Shown here: positions 20,205 through 29,547 of the stretch, in pieces
How positions within the stretch are numbered: the stretch's first letter is position 1
Layout of the letters: each line of letters begins with the position of its first letter
Source of the DNA: Strongyloides papillosus
Lineage: Eukaryota > Nematoda > Chromadorea > Rhabditida > Strongyloididae
DNA: 64,000 bases
NCBI GenBank assembly: GCA_005656395.1
Contig: SRSI01000079.1
Location: forward strand, 1,550,001 to 1,614,000
Direction: 5' to 3'
Translations under genes and position numbers: made by a program
The notes under the pieces: model-generated
The model's database searches: none
Told to the model about the DNA's origin: nothing
The model's input: the letters and a program-made list of their open reading frames with translations, nothing else

Positions 20205-22606
20205 ATGTTTGTGGTTGGATCAGTGGATAAGCTAGGGATGTGGTTGCCACAGAATGCCATTGAAATGAGTGTTGACAGTGGCAATTCATCACTATGGACA
20301 GCCAAAATTGAGATTGATAAAAATCAGTTAATTGAAAAAATACGTTTTAGATATTTTACTGGTTATTATTTGTTATCAGAGTGTAATAGTAATGGTAGGA
20401 TTATTATAGTTAGTTTATGGGAAAGCCATATAAAAGCGAGGAAATTTAATTTGAAGTTGGATGATACTAATGGTGTTATTAATGTTAATGGAGTCCATGA
20501 ATTTGGTGTTTTGGAGGGGAGATTACTTATAAATCATGGTTGGTTAGTTAATAAAGAACAATGCGAGATATATCTCCGCATTCATGGTGAAGCTTCAAAA
20601 TTTTTTAAAGAACGTCACAAGAATAAATTATACTATATTAAAGTAACGCCTTTTGATTTAAGATACAAGGAAGTAAGTTAAATTACCATAGAATACTAAT
20701 TTAAAATCCTTTGCTTTCTGCTAATTAATTTCCAGGAATACAGTTACATACCATCAGATAAAATGATGCCTTTTTGGAGACAAAGTTCTTTTTATGTTAA
20801 AACTGTAATTTTTTTTTATATAATTTTTGTCTATTTTATTATATATTGTTCGTTTAATGAACTTAGCCTTTTTTACTATATAATCACTATCGTCTCTCTA
20901 ATTCAAATTTTTTAGACAGATTCGATAGATGAAGAGTCTAATTTACAAGATAATGAGAAAGAACCACTCCCAACACTTCCAACATTTTCTAATACTGATG
21001 TTACAATTATATCAAGTGATTTACCAGAGTACAATGATAAACCAAAAAGTGGTTTGTTATTTAATAATAAGGATGACTATTTCGTCTTCCGTACCATAAC
21101 ATCATCAATAGACAATTTAGTATCTCGTTTTGACTTTTTTATAGAAGCAGATAATGTGATGAATGCTATAAAGAAAAATCCTACTCATCCAGGGTACCAT
21201 CGGCTAGCCACTGCCATTTGTATGCCTTCAAGTATAATTGGAACAATTGGTGATGTGATAGTTCCAATTTTAGCTCCTAATCAAATTCCAATAGGCCAAA
21301 TAACTACAGACTATCTTCTTATTAAACCAATAAATAATACAGACCAATACCAATCGATGGAGCATACATATGCTAGATATTGGAAAAAACGGAAAACTGT
21401 TGAGATTGGTCATAAGGGAATGGAGAATTCTTATACCCAAAAAGCTGTAGCTAGAGAAAATACTGTTTTTTCACTTGAAAAAAGCTTATAGGAATGGAGC
21501 GGATTTTGTTGAGTTTGATGTACAATTGACGAAAGATAAGATACCTATTGTGTATCATGATTTTCATGTCAAAGTACATGTTGCTAAAAAGAAATGTGAC
21601 CTTTTAAATACCGAATCTCTTACCAGAAATTCATCATGCTCATCAATAAATTCTTTAAGTGGCTTTATGAAAAAGGATGATGATAACAGTGAAATTGACT
21701 ATCATGTGCTAGCAATTAAAGATTTAAAATTGAAGCAATTAAGACTTTTGCAAATTGAACATAAAGAGTCAACATTAGATGGTTCAGAACATGGTGGAGA
21801 CATGTATGATGATGATGAAGAAAATCGTCCATTTCCAACATTGATTGAAGCATTGCAAAAAGTAAATACTGATGTTGGATTTAATATTGAAATAAAGTAT
21901 CCATTATTATTAAAAGATGGTACTCATGAGTGTAGTTATTATTTTGAAAGAAATGAGTTTATTGATGTTATTTTACAAGATATTTTCCAATATGCCAAAG
22001 ATAAGAGGATTGTTTTTTCATCTTTTGATCCTGATATGTGCACAATGTATGTTTTATTTATTTTATTTTAAAAATTATAAATATCATATTTGTAGAATAT
22101 CACAAAAACAAAATAAGTATCCTGTATTATTTTTGTGTGTTGGTGAAACAACAAGATATACACCATTTGTAGATATAAGATCAACAACCTCATATAATGG
22201 AGTTAACTTTGCTTACAGCTCAAAGATTCTTGGTGTAAATTTCCATAGCGAAGATTTATTACGTAATCCAGAACCGAAATATCGTGGTGATAATTTTGGA
22301 TTGGTATCATTTGTCTGGGGCGATGATCTTAATAACAAAGAAAACGTTGATTATTTCAAGAATGTTTTGAATGTTGATGGTGTTATTTATGATAGAATTG
22401 GGGAGAATGAACCTAGGCAGAATATATTTTTGGTTGCTAAAGAGGCAAGGAAAGCTTTGTTGTCGAGGAGTGTAACACCATGTGTATCAAAAACTGTTTC
22501 GTTAAATGCATTACCGAATGATGAACCGCAGTCAGTGTATTTAGATGTTATTGAATCTTTAGAGATTTTGATGTCAAATAGGAATCATCAGGAGAAGAAA
22601 CAATGA
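20205..22606 (+). pseudogene. GPCPD1/GDE5-like glycerophosphocholine phosphodiesterase, with apparent frameshift
   Basis: Four exons: 20205-20672, 20736-20804, 20916-22046, 22096-22606; about 725 codons. An N-terminal CBM20 starch-binding domain begins at MFVVGSVDKLGMWLPQNAIE. The C-terminal GDPD domain has the HKGMENSYT catalytic His loop (about residue 345), EFDVQLTKD with metal-binding Glu/Asp, PIVYHDF and EIKYP. This is the layout of GPCPD1/GDE5, which hydrolyses glycerophosphocholine to glycerol-3-phosphate and choline in the cytosol. Within exon 3 the frame breaks after AREN at the run of six A bases 21478-21483: one base too many puts a stop 3 codons on, while the frame that continues has the conserved GADFVEFDVQLTKD. 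Downstream exon phases also require one base fewer. It is either a sequence error or a recent null allele. The N terminus lacks the first CBM20 strand, so an upstream exon may be missing. Confidence 0.8.
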
Positions 22607-23675
22607 TTTTTGTCTATAATAAAAGAAATAATAAAAGTAAATTTTTTTTACCGTAATTCTTTTTAAATTCAGTTGATCGTATAAATAAATAGTCGAAGGA
22701 TGTGTTTTCCTAATTTGAAGGGAAAATCAGTTTCAGACACTTTTTAATAATTCCCTTTTTTTAAACTTCTTATTCGCATAATTTTCTCAGTTGATTGAAT
22801 TAATTCACTATTAATAAAATGCTTTATATCTCGTTTGAAAAGTAAAATTTGAATAATAAGATAACTTAATATTAAAATTAAAAATGAACAGTATTATAGA
22901 CCAAAAAGTGATATATTTTTTTAAAGAAACACAAATTTTAGGGAATCATAACTCAGCGAATAGTTTTCGAATTTAAATGACATAACGTTTCTAGATAAAT
23001 TTCAATTATCTAAAAAATAAGACTATCACAAGGTTTATTTGTTCAAAGAAATTTAATACTTTTTGAATGAATGCTGTTTTTTCTTCATTTTTTCAAAAGA
23101 ATAGTTTTAGTATATTAATACGCTCTCTAGATATTAATTATTTTACGTGAATGAATAGTAAATAGACATATTTACTTCTAACTAAGAAGTATAAAAAACA
23201 ATCATGATTTTGCCTACATAAAACTAGGTTGCACGGGAAAATTCTTCTTCTAAAACATTATTTTATGCTTTTTTAAAGCCAATATGCAAATTAAGATTTT
23301 TTCATAAATTTGTATGAATAAAAAAATGATGATTTGGCAATTATTTAAAAAATTTTTAAACAAAAAAAATCTGAACTGAGAGGGTTGAAAGGTTGAAGGT
23401 TATCAGGCTAGGTGAAACTTGTTTATTGAGATGTTTTCTAAATAGTGAACACAATGAAATATAATAATGAAATTCTAATATAAGTATCCAACTATATCTA
23501 AAAATAATTAAAAAGTATATTTGAAAATTAGTGCTTTACGTATATTTTGCCCACAAGACCATTCCTTTTAGTTTGATCAAAAATATACATCTTATGATAA
23601 AAATATACAAATAAATGTTGCATAATATAGAATATAAAAAATAAACATTTTACATTTCTCAAGTTATTTTTCAAT
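22607..23675. other. Intergenic
   Basis: AT-rich; no gene, RNA or clear repeat. An AATAAA-type signal lies just past the glycerophosphodiesterase stop (about 22619). Confidence 0.4.
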
Positions 23676-25865
23676 ATGACAAAGTTACTTTATTGTCATT
23701 TAATTTTTATCATACATACATGTATATTATTTAGGTTGATAATATCTGCTTCTAAAACATGGTTATTTAGAGCTGATCAGTTCCCTATAGAATATTATCG
23801 CCGGACAGATGATAAGACTTATTATAAGAAGACAATTACTGGTGGTAGAAAAGAAGTTTTCATCGAAATACATAATATCAATGCAAAAAGAAGTGTAATT
23901 GTATACGAAATACCTTTAACGGAGCAATTTTTAACTAAATATCCATATGACAGTGATCTGAAGATGAAATTGATAGATTCTTATCATGACTATGATTTTA
24001 CGGATGATGTCTATATCAAGTGGCATGATCTGAGGAAAAAAGAAGGTGAATGGTATGATCCGGATTATTTAACGTGTGACTTATATCTGTGTCATCTAGG
24101 AATTGTCTATAATTGTCCTGGAATGAAGGATTACTGTTCCGACCCTCATGACATTGTAAATTTTTTTTATATTGGGTTTGTTAGATCAAATAAATTTAAT
24201 AATATGATTTTGAAACTAATTCCAACAAGTAAAACCAATAAATACATATATAGTGTCGTTGTTTGTCCCAATAGAGGTTGGATAAATGGAGTAGCACATT
24301 CTGACTTTCATCATGATTATACAAATTATATAACTAAAATAACAGTCCGTAGTCCTATAAGAACTTACGTCTTGAAATTTGTGTATTGCCACCAAAATAA
24401 TGGTAAGGATACATTTGTTAGTTGTGGTACTCTTAACCAAGACTTTTTGCCTAAAATTGATGTCGGATATGAATGTGATGATTATAATAACTGGAGGGCT
24501 AATAAGATTATTAACGATAATGAAAAAGAAATCGATATGACTTTCATGTCTGATAATAAATTAATCTGTAATGGTGTTGATATATATAGTTCGGATCCTA
24601 AAGTTGTTGCCATTTTTGAGTCTGGAAATATTTATAATCCAGATGGTGATTCATATCGGGGAAACCTTGTTCATGGTAAAATGAATCTTTATCCTGGACA
24701 AAAATTACATGCTATAGATAGAGAATACATATATAATGAAATTCAAAATAATAGAGTTGATATATATTTGGGGTTTGCATTTATGTATCAAGCAAAATGT
24801 AAAGTGCCATATTTAAATGCGACATTGCGTTTAAAAATTGATGGTAAAGTTCAAACTGTTAACAAACATATGGTCCAAAATATTCATGAGCTAGATAATT
24901 ATGTATTTGAAAGAACAGGAAAAAAAAATATCCCAGTTGGATGTGATGTAGTTTTGGAAAAAGAGAAACATCCATCACTAACTGATTTCTATAAAAAATG
25001 TTGTAATCCATCTTTGGTTATTCCTAATGATGAGAATAAATTTATTCAAGTTTTTGGGATTATGTATTTGGAACCAAATAGAAAATACGTTTGTACCATG
25101 TCAAATGGAGATAGTGTCAATAATGGATATTGGCGACCTAAACAGATAACTGACACAAAATTTAATGTTAAATTAATTGATAAAATTCATGAAGACCTTA
25201 GTGATTCCAATAATTCCACCGATTCCAATGACTTTAACAATTTCATCGATTTTAATGGCTTTGATAATACTAGTGATTACATTATTTGGATCATTTTTGG
25301 AGTTTTCATCGTCGTTTCTGTAATTTCAATAGTTGGACTTATAATTTTAAAAAAAATACAATTAAAGAAAAAGAAATCAAACAACAGTTCATCAACATCT
25401 TCATCTAAATCAACAATCAAGTCTTCAACCGTTATCTCAAAAGTCTCAAATGTTCCGATTATACAGAAAAAAAACGCTTTTAAAACATATACGAATATGG
25501 CAAAAACAATGGTTACTAAGAATTTGGACATGAATAATAAAGTAACTAATTTTGGACAGAAAGTAGTTGGTAAAAATTCAAACTTAATAAATCAAATACA
25601 AAATGGTACAAAAAATGTAGTTGCAAAGAATTCAAATCTTAATTTAACAAACCAAACACAAAATGCCACAAAAAATGTAGTTGCAAAGAATTCAAATCTT
25701 AATTTAGCAAACCAAACACAAAATGCCACAAAAAATGTAATTGCAAAGAATCCAAATATTAATTTAGTAAATCAAGTGAAAAATACTCCAAAAAAGATAG
25801 CTGTGAAGAACACAAATCAAAAAAAGATTAGTAATGTAGGAGATAGCGTCTTCAAGTTAAAGTAA
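23676..25865 (+). CDS. Large type I membrane protein of unknown family (paralog 1)
   Basis: A single exon of 729 residues. Residues 1-25 are a signal peptide (LIFIIHTCILFRLIISA). The ectodomain of about 510 residues has paired cysteines in recurring blocks: LTCDLYLCHLGIVY, VVVCPNRGWI, FVYCHQNN with FVSCGTLNQDFLPKIDVGYE, and VGCDVVLEKEKHPSLTDFYK. A transmembrane helix at about 535-558 (YIIWIIFGVFIVVSVISIVG) is followed by a very basic tail (LKKKKSNNSSSTSSSKSTIK) and four tandem 18-20-residue repeats of the type NSNLNLTNQTQNATKNVVAK. The neighbour at 26826 is a clear paralog with the same blocks. I do not recognise the family. The domain order suggests a surface receptor or adhesin-like protein whose tail resembles those of the small membrane proteins upstream. 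Confidence 0.88.
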   Translation: MTKLLYCHLIFIIHTCILFRLIISASKTWLFRADQFPIEYYRRTDDKTYYKKTITGGRKEVFIEIHNINAKRSVIVYEIPLTEQFLTKYPYDSDLKMKLIDSYHDYDFTDDVYIKWHDLRKKEGEWYDPDYLTCDLYLCHLGIVYNCPGMKDYCSDPHDIVNFFYIGFVRSNKFNNMILKLIPTSKTNKYIYSVVVCPNRGWINGVAHSDFHHDYTNYITKITVRSPIRTYVLKFVYCHQNNGKDTFVSCGTLNQDFLPKIDVGYECDDYNNWRANKIINDNEKEIDMTFMSDNKLICNGVDIYSSDPKVVAIFESGNIYNPDGDSYRGNLVHGKMNLYPGQKLHAIDREYIYNEIQNNRVDIYLGFAFMYQAKCKVPYLNATLRLKIDGKVQTVNKHMVQNIHELDNYVFERTGKKNIPVGCDVVLEKEKHPSLTDFYKKCCNPSLVIPNDENKFIQVFGIMYLEPNRKYVCTMSNGDSVNNGYWRPKQITDTKFNVKLIDKIHEDLSDSNNSTDSNDFNNFIDFNGFDNTSDYIIWIIFGVFIVVSVISIVGLIILKKIQLKKKKSNNSSSTSSSKSTIKSSTVISKVSNVPIIQKKNAFKTYTNMAKTMVTKNLDMNNKVTNFGQKVVGKNSNLINQIQNGTKNVVAKNSNLNLTNQTQNATKNVVAKNSNLNLANQTQNATKNVIAKNPNINLVNQVKNTPKKIAVKNTNQKKISNVGDSVFKLK

Positions 25866-26026
25866 ATAGTTATAAGCTATTAAATATTATGATATTTGTA
25901 ATCCATTGTATTCGTGCTTTTTTCTAGAGCACATTTAATGAAATAAAGTAATTTGTATTAAATTTAATCTGATTAATTACCATTTTTTATTAACAGAATT
26001 CTTCAAAGAGTACTGTAGATAAAACT
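25470..26026. repeat. Near-identical 3' segment, copy 1
   Basis: It matches 28485-29041 at a constant offset of 3015 bases, covering the tail coding sequence, stop codon and 3' flank. The match ends abruptly at ...AAAACT in both copies. The ectodomains on the left are far more diverged. Confidence 0.9.
25575..25808 (+). repeat. Four tandem 54-60-base coding repeats
   Basis: Units of about 60 bases encode NSNLNLTNQTQNATKNVVAK-like repeats in the cytoplasmic tail; unit starts are near 25575, 25629, 25689 and 25749. The last unit is the most diverged. Confidence 0.85.
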
Positions 26027-26825
26027 TAAAAAAATATATCAAAAAATGTTTTTTTTAGAGAGAAAATAATATGTTCGATTTAAAATTTGGATAAAATATT
26101 GTAAGTATATTAAAATATAGTTTTATATTCATTGTAAGAATTGTTGTACCGGGTGGCTGGCCAATTTCTCCCTGTGACAATATTTTGTTAACATATTTTC
26201 CATTTAGAAGTACTTTTTTGTGTCAGTAATAATTTTTTTTCTACAAATATTTGATATGTTAAAGAATTTTATAATTATTTTAATGTAAAAATATATGATC
26301 TTAAAAGTCAAATATAACTATGTACTAGATTTTACGAAAAATTACTGCAAATTTTTATTAGATTTAAAAATTAAATTTTTAAATATTTGGAATGATGAGT
26401 ACGAAATTTTCCACAGAAGGGAGAAATTGGCCGGCCACCCGGTATATCCTTTTTAAATAATCAAAAAACACTTGGCAAAAGAAACAATAAACATACTATA
26501 CAAATATGATTTTGTTTGAGTAAAAAACTCTTTCAAATATAATGGTGATATTATAATATAGGTATTTAATTATTTTCATTTGATTATAAAACGATACATG
26601 GAAATTTCTATATTATATATAAGAATGCATCAAAATAGCCTACGACTTAATTTGACTAAAAATATGCACTTTCATATACAAAATACTATATAATATACTA
26701 CGTAAAATACGTTTGTAGGAAATCAGTAATTTTATATTCATATTTTTAAGAAAATATGCTAAAAAAGCATAACATTTAATTTATATATATACAAAATTTT
26801 TATATTTTATGGATTACTTATTAAT
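25866..26825. other. Intergenic between the large paralogs, containing a MITE
   Basis: The first 160 bases (to 26026) are shared almost exactly with the 3' flank of the second paralog, including an AATAAA-type poly(A) signal near 25942. A 294-base TA-flanked inverted-repeat element lies at 26149-26442. The remainder is AT-rich upstream sequence of the 26826 gene. Confidence 0.6.
26149..26442. mobile_element. Tc1/mariner-like MITE (non-autonomous)
   Basis: Terminal inverted repeats of about 25 bases begin CCGGGTGGC[C/T]GGCC and continue AATTTCTCCCT; the left end is at 26149 and the right end at 26442. The element is flanked on both sides by TA (26147-26148 and 26443-26444), the target duplication of the Tc1/mariner superfamily. 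The 240-base interior is AT-rich with no coding potential, so it would need a transposase in trans. The repeat ends are much more GC-rich than the surroundings. Confidence 0.75.
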
Positions 26826-28880
26826 ATGAGAAAATTTTTTTATTTTTATCTGGCATATACTATAACTATATGTTTTTTGTTTGTGTCTCAGGGATCATCA
26901 AATAGTTTACCTACACTACAATACATATATGAAGTAGAAGAATCTATTAAACTTATTGGACAAATACACAGCGAAAAAATGGAAAAATTTGAAAGAAATT
27001 TTTTCAAACAAAAAATTAACAGGAACATAACTATATATAAAATACCTTTGGAAAAAATCTATTCTAATCAACTTGCAAATCAATCATTGTTGTCAATGAG
27101 CTTTATGAAAAATGGAGGAAATATAAACAAAAATGTTTTTAAACCTACTTTTGATGACAAAACACCTGAACAACTTTCTGGTAATACAGATAAATTTTTC
27201 TGTTCTTTGAAATATTGTGAAATTGGAATTATGTTCCAAAAGGTGGGCTCAAGCGAACTAAATTCTGTTGATTTACATAAGGTTGACAACGTTTTTTACA
27301 TTGGCTTTGGAAAAATAGACAAATATGATAGCTTGATTTTGATGAAACTTTTAAGGCATCATGACAAGCATACATTTCACGTTGTTGTTTGTCCCGTTGA
27401 AGATTGGATTCAAGAAAATTCATTAGCCGAGTATATTGTAGATATGGAAAATGTTGTTGATTTTCCAAAACAAGAAAAATTAACTCTTTTTAATTTTTAT
27501 AAAATATTGATTTGTCAGAAAAATAATGTTAAAACATTTGCAAAATGTGGTCATATCAATCAATTATATATGCCTCCAGTTGATGTTGGTTACAAATGTG
27601 ATAAAAGAGTAGTAGACGATGATGAAAAAAATAATTCTACCTATCATAGGGCTAACATCGATTCAAATTATCAAATCACGTATGAAGGTAAAAATTTGCT
27701 TAAATCTACTTATGCTACCTACCTTGCTCTTTCACCTGAAAAAAATTATAAATCAAACATAACTGAAGTTAATTTCTACAATTATAAATCTAAGTTTTAT
27801 TCTGGACAACGATTGATTTATGGTATATATAAAGAATACCATAAAAATGAAGATAACTTTGGTAAATCTACAAGAGGATACACATATACATATCATGCAA
27901 AATATTTATTACCAGAAATTTATGCAACACTACGCTTAAAAATTAATGGTGTTATTCAAAAATTTTTAAATAAAATAGACGAAAATTTTGGAAAAATAGA
28001 TGTTTATACATTTGACAGGAGAGAAATAAAAGACGCTCCAATGGGTTGTCATGCAGTTCCTGATAAAATCACATATCCGGCATTTAATGATTTTTATGAA
28101 CGTCGTTATTCAACACTACTATTAATCTTTGATGAAACGGCACAGCAATATAAAAAAGTACATAATATTCAAGGATTGGTATCAAATAAAAAATATAAAT
28201 GTATCTTAATTATAAAGGGTAGCAATTCTAAAACTAAGAAACCAAATTTTATAAAAGAAACTGAATTTGTTATTAATTTTATTGACGAAATTTCTCCTAT
28301 TTGGATCATTTTTGTAGTCCTTGTAATTATTACTGTACTCTTAATAGTTGGATTTATAATTTTAAAAAGATTACAATTAAAAAAAAAGAAATCAAACGAC
28401 AGTTTATCAACATCTTCTTCTAAATCAAAAACTAAATCTTTAACCGTAACCTCAAAAGTCCCTAAAGTTCCAACTACACAGAAAAAAAACGCTTTTAAAA
28501 CATATATGAATATAGCAAAAACAATGGTTACTAAGAATTGGAACACGAATAATAAAGTAACTAATTTTGGACAGAAAGTAGTTGGTAAAAATTCAAACTT
28601 AATAAATCAAATACAAAATGGTACAAAAAATGTAGTTGCAAAGAATTCAAATCTTAATTTAACAAACCAAACACAAAATGCCACAAAAAATGTAGCTGGA
28701 AAGAATCCAAATCTTAATTTAACAAACCAAACACAAAATGCCACAAAAAATGTAATTGCAAAGAATCCAAATATTAATTTAGTAAATCAAGTGAAAAATA
28801 CTCCAAAAAAGATAGCTGTGAAGAACACAAATCAAAAAAAGATTAGTAATGTAGGAGATAGCGTCTTCAAGTTAAAGTAA
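26826..28880 (+). CDS. Large type I membrane protein of unknown family (paralog 2)
   Basis: A single exon of 684 residues. Residues 1-27 form a signal peptide (FYLAYTITICFLFVSQGSS). The ectodomain keeps the blocks of the gene at 23676: FFCSLKYCEIGIMF, NVFYIGFGK, VVVCPVEDWI, LICQKNN, KCGHINQLYMPPVDVGYKCD, YATLRLKINGVIQ and MGCHAVPDK. The transmembrane helix is at about 492-513 (WIIFVVLVIITVLLIVGFII). The tail is LKKKKSNDSLSTSSSKSKTK, then four 18-20-residue NSNLNLTNQTQNATKNV-type repeats. Ectodomain identity to paralog 1 is low by eye, but the last 130 or so codons and the 3' flank are nearly identical. Family and function unknown; probably a surface protein. Confidence 0.88.
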   Translation: MRKFFYFYLAYTITICFLFVSQGSSNSLPTLQYIYEVEESIKLIGQIHSEKMEKFERNFFKQKINRNITIYKIPLEKIYSNQLANQSLLSMSFMKNGGNINKNVFKPTFDDKTPEQLSGNTDKFFCSLKYCEIGIMFQKVGSSELNSVDLHKVDNVFYIGFGKIDKYDSLILMKLLRHHDKHTFHVVVCPVEDWIQENSLAEYIVDMENVVDFPKQEKLTLFNFYKILICQKNNVKTFAKCGHINQLYMPPVDVGYKCDKRVVDDDEKNNSTYHRANIDSNYQITYEGKNLLKSTYATYLALSPEKNYKSNITEVNFYNYKSKFYSGQRLIYGIYKEYHKNEDNFGKSTRGYTYTYHAKYLLPEIYATLRLKINGVIQKFLNKIDENFGKIDVYTFDRREIKDAPMGCHAVPDKITYPAFNDFYERRYSTLLLIFDETAQQYKKVHNIQGLVSNKKYKCILIIKGSNSKTKKPNFIKETEFVINFIDEISPIWIIFVVLVIITVLLIVGFIILKRLQLKKKKSNDSLSTSSSKSKTKSLTVTSKVPKVPTTQKKNAFKTYMNIAKTMVTKNWNTNNKVTNFGQKVVGKNSNLINQIQNGTKNVVAKNSNLNLTNQTQNATKNVAGKNPNLNLTNQTQNATKNVIAKNPNINLVNQVKNTPKKIAVKNTNQKKISNVGDSVFKLK

Positions 28881-29041
28881 ATAGTTATAAGCTATTAAAT
28901 ATTATGATATTTGTAATCCATTGTATTCGTGCTTTTTTCTAGAGCACATTTAATGAAATAAAGTAATTTGTATTAAATTTAATCTGATTAATTACCATTT
29001 TTTATTAACAAAATTCTTCAAAGAGTACTGTAGATAAAACT
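28485..29041. repeat. Near-identical 3' segment, copy 2
   Basis: Partner of 25470-26026 at an offset of 3015 bases. The sharp contrast with the diverged 5' halves points to gene conversion or a recent partial duplication. Confidence 0.9.
28590..28823 (+). repeat. Four tandem 54-60-base coding repeats (paralog 2)
   Basis: Same tail repeats as at 25575-25808, differing at a few bases (for instance NVAGKNPN in the third unit where paralog 1 has NVVAKNSN). Confidence 0.85.
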
Positions 29042-29547
29042 CGAAATTGAATGAATCTTACAGTGACATAAAACAATGATGATTTACTGTTTATAAAAGA
29101 GAATAAAACCGCCACCTTATGTAAAAATAATGTAACCATATTAGTCATCATTATATTTTGTCATTATGAGTTCGTTAGAGTATTTTATTATTATTATATC
29201 ACATCATTTAATTATTATTTTTCATATCAAATTATCAATTTTATCATTGTACAATTTTAGGGGTTAGAAAAGTATAAAAGAAAAATATATTTAACCTAAG
29301 GGGGAAACCAGGACAGAGGATCTTGGGTAAGTATAAAAATATAACTTTAACTAATTAACTATTATATCATAGTTTATTTTATTGTATCTTATTGTTTATT
29401 GTGGCGTAAATAATAAAAGGTGTACGTAATTCCCAGATATAATATCAATACTTATAAAATATTATACTTACAAAAAGACCATTAAATATTCATTTTGAAT
29501 TAAGTATAATTTTATTTATTCATAGAGATAGTTGCTTGATAAATAGT
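29042..29547. other. Convergent intergenic spacer
   Basis: AT-rich with a slightly GC-richer patch at about 29295-29330 (AGGGGGAAACCAGGACAGAGG). No gene or RNA recognised. Confidence 0.4.
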
